A stretch of DNA of 64,000 nucleotides from Trichoplax adhaerens. Its lineage: Eukaryota; Placozoa; Uniplacotomia; Trichoplacea; Trichoplacidae. The notes beneath the pieces were generated by a model, which saw only the letters and a program-made list of their open reading frames with translations, did no database searches and had not been told where the DNA came from. The stretch covers positions 5,908,667 to 5,972,666 of the forward strand of contig NW_002060946.1 of NCBI RefSeq assembly GCF_000150275.1. The letters are read 5' to 3'. A program made the position numbers and the translations under genes. Position 1 is the first letter of the stretch, and each line of letters opens with the position of its first letter. This document shows, piece after piece, positions 61,132 to 64,000 of the stretch.

Positions 61132-61820
61132 GTATCCTTCAAAAAAACCAAAGTCTCTAACTAGACCAAGGCTATTGCAGCATTAACTACAGTATTCTTT
61201 CTACTGGTCATCTCAATTAAATCGTACAGTATATCCTTCAGGAAACCAAAATCTCTAGCTAGACCAAGGACTACTGCAGTATTAACTACAGTATTCTACT
61301 GGTCATCTCAATTAAATCGTATATCCTTCAGGAAACCAAAATCTCTAGCTAGACCAAGGACTACTGCAGTATTAACTACAGTATTCTACTGGTCATCTCA
61401 ATTAAATCGTATATCCTTCAGGAAACCAAAATCTCTAGCTAGACCAAGGACTACTGCAGTATTAACTGCAGTATTCTACTGGTCATCTCAATTAAATCGT
61501 ATATCCTTCAAGAAACCAAAGTCTCTAACTAGACCAAGGACTACTGCAGCATTAACTACAGTATTCTTTCTACTGGTCATCTCAATTAAATCGTACAGTA
61601 TGTCCTTCAGGAAACCAAAATCTCTAGCTAGACCAAGGACTACTGCAGTATTACCTACAGTATTCTACTGGTCATCTCAATTAAAATCGTATATCCTTCA
61701 AGAAACCAAAGTCTCTGACTGCAGTATTAACTACAGTTTCCTACTGGTCATCTCAACTAAATCGTATATCCTTCAAGAAACCAAAATCTCTAGTTAGACC
61801 AAGGACTACTGCAGTATTAA
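61132..61820 (+). repeat. Minisatellite, about eight units of 75-99 bp
   Basis: Unit starts (TATCCTTCA) at about 61132, 61231, 61321, 61411, 61501, 61600, 61691 and 61766. Each unit reads AAACCAAARTCTCTAGCTAG, then ACCAAGGACTACTGCAG, then TTCTACTGGTCATCTC, then AATTAAATCGT. Units at 61231, 61321 and 61411 are 90 bp and almost identical. Units 1 and 5 carry an extra TTTC and CAGT and are 99 bp. Unit 7 has an internal deletion (75 bp) and unit 8 is cut short. The 65-codon frame at 61600-61797 is a by-product of the repeat. Confidence 0.95.
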
Positions 61821-63845
61821 AAGGAAAGGAAGAGATAGGCAACAGCCGTTCAGCATACTAAATATGACGGACTAACTAGTTTAATGATCATCTCAATTGA
61901 ATCGTTTGTCTGAAACGATGCACTATGCCGTAGCAATATTATCCACTATTGCATTGTTATCCAAATGAGCTGCTGATTGATTTTTGTACCTTGTAGTCTA
62001 CGGTTTCAGTCATGGCGTATAGTAGAATGACCAGAAAAATGGCCAACGATGACGCTACTTTGCACTGGATGAGGCCCCACCTGATAGCTGCTTCTGTTCT
62101 TCGTAGTGCCTAACTAGACTAAGTATTGCACTCGCATACTACTGATCAAACTGACATAAGTGTAGAACAGTAAAGCAGCTTGCCATGCCATACTATCGCT
62201 ATCAGACTGCTTTATATTGGATACGTTTAGTAGCGGGATTCAATTTAAAAAATTACGAAATTATATTGGCGAATGGAATCGATTTCTTAACTATATCAAT
62301 GCTTATATCTTTTATCACAAATACGTCGTAAAGTAAAAAAGAAATTGTCGATGTTATATAACAGGAACTATAGTAGAAACTGTTCAGTGTAGTCCATTGG
62401 TAATTAAAGTAAATAAATTAGGTGATCATCCCTTTACAGTCTTCTTGTTATGATGGAATCATTATATTATTAGTAAGCAGGGCTTATCCATCGGATCTAA
62501 ACGGAATGTAACCTTTAGAAATTAAAATTGTTGATTAAAAGATAAATAGATACTGTACACTATCAAGTATAAATTTCTATAACGACGTTAACATTATTAT
62601 TGTTATTATTATTATCATAATTACATTTATTTTCTAGAATTGCATTAATACATATAAACAACAATGATAATAATTGGCCTTAGATTGCGCTTAATTAATG
62701 ATACTTGTTGATAGTTTCGATAGTATATCCATTTCGCACGAGAAACGATCATTGGCAATAATTTGGCTGTAATTACTATTTGTAAAATGGCGGTGTAAAA
62801 GTTGAGATATTGAATTTGACAAATAATAGCTACATTTAACTAGCATTGAATTTAATATTTATAATCACTGTAGTGCAAGCAATAAATACAGTCAACCGGT
62901 ATTTAATCGTTTTTACTGATACGATATAATAGTGATGTAAATAATAAATCTATTTCGCACTTAAATAAAAAAAAGCAATACACATCCTCTGTGATGTGGG
63001 TAGATGTAGTAGCTAGATCGACGATCATTCCATATGGGTTCACTATTATAATTTATTAAGTTTATCTTGAATGTTCTTACAATAGATAACATCATGTCTC
63101 CATTCAATGTATATAGTTTCAGCATCATGCGGACATTTTGTTGTCATGACGCTCAATAAATACAATACCAAATGACATAAAGTAGATTATTATTCAATAG
63201 GGCCACGCCGTTATTAGTTTAGATACATCGAAATAAAGATATACAACTTATTGTGAACACATTGTAGTACGCTATATTAATATTAAAACATAAGTAGTAT
63301 TGGCGGCAATCACAACCTACAAGTAAAACAGGCTCTTTATTCCTTAGAACAACGACTTCCTAACAAGACACTCTACTCCAAATTATTCTTATCCACAAGT
63401 TCGATCTTAATTACATCTTAATTATATATCGAATTCGCAGCAATTTATAACTGGTAAACGATTAATCGTAAGAAATTATTCTACATCATCCCCACTAATG
63501 AAGACTTTAATCTATCATCTAGAATCAACTGTAATGTACAGATGATGACAGACATGTAATTACAATCAACAATCTCTAATTAAGAAAGGCATCGGTTTTC
63601 TAGTTATCTACCAGTAGGATTAAGATTATTAATTGTAACGTACTTCAGTCATAATTCAATACTGATCATAATAGTTATATTAATACACAAGATTGGCAGA
63701 CAATTTTATTGTCTTACTGCTAACGGTTGATGTATTTCTCTTATGCTAGTCATTGTTTCAATGACATCTGACATTAATATAACATTAAAAACTCATTGGA
63801 CGGCTCTATGTACACAAAATACGGTTTATTGTAATGCCAATGTAG
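61821..63845. other. AT-rich stretch right of the minisatellite, nothing recognised
   Basis: I found no exon, repeat array or RNA gene here. A short ATTATTATTGTT-type microsatellite lies near 62591-62615. Confidence 0.5.
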
Positions 63846-63965
63846 TTCAAAATCATCGGCGAGAGAAAAGTAGGAGAACGCTACATTGTAGAGGCCAACA
63901 CTGCATCACAAGACACTAGTCGCTATTGGGTGTCATATTTACTTTCTACCATCGTTACCACCAGC
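63846..63965 (+). CDS. Possible internal exon of an unidentified plus-strand gene
   Basis: A GC-richer 120-bp stretch is open for exactly 40 codons between an AATGTAG acceptor-like site and a GTAAGT donor at 63966-63971, phase 0 at both ends. It would encode a segment containing GERYIVEANTASQDTSRYWV. The polypyrimidine tract is weak and no domain is recognised. The rest of the gene would lie beyond the right edge. Confidence 0.25.
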
Positions 63966-64000
63966 GTAAGTTTTCTACTCCACTCCTCATTCCTATTCAG

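Overview
This is an AT-rich (roughly one third GC) animal nuclear window with genes split by many short introns. The compact introns, the single-exon rhodopsin-like receptors and the adhesion-like receptors with hormone-receptor modules suggest a placozoan (Trichoplax or a relative). That assignment is an inference, because no ribosomal or mitochondrial marker is present. All gene models below were built by eye by matching splice sites, phases and family motifs; no search was run.

Layout. (1) About 422-7976, minus strand: a seven-transmembrane receptor of the adhesion/secretin superfamily (aGPCR-1) with a hormone-receptor (HormR) module. Its 5' end runs into an assembly gap at 8272-8595, and its 3' end carries two alternative last exons. 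(2) 13792-14814 and 24504-25526, plus strand: two intact intronless 340-residue rhodopsin-class receptors, clearly a duplicated pair whose flanks are also duplicated. (3) 30187-38976, minus strand: aGPCR-2, a paralogue of aGPCR-1 with nearly the same exon phases and two HormR-like modules; its first exon was not found. (4) 45944-46013, minus strand: an orphan exon encoding a signal peptide. (5) 51388-60129, minus strand: a complete 39-exon gene for the largest subunit of RNA polymerase III (RPC1/POLR3A, 1380 residues). It contains one clear and one probable U12-type intron. (6) 60300-61820: clusters of palindromic GTACAGTAC-type sequence and an eight-copy minisatellite just upstream of POLR3A. 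(7) A possible plus-strand exon near the right edge.

The two receptor families lie as a nested double pair: aGPCR-1, Rho-1, Rho-2, aGPCR-2. Between the genes are long AT-rich stretches with local tandem duplications, one LTR-like segment (48857-49320), one promoter-bearing insertion-like intron (3090-4377) and one strongly strand-asymmetric block (26736-27300). I saw no rRNA, tRNA or CRISPR array.
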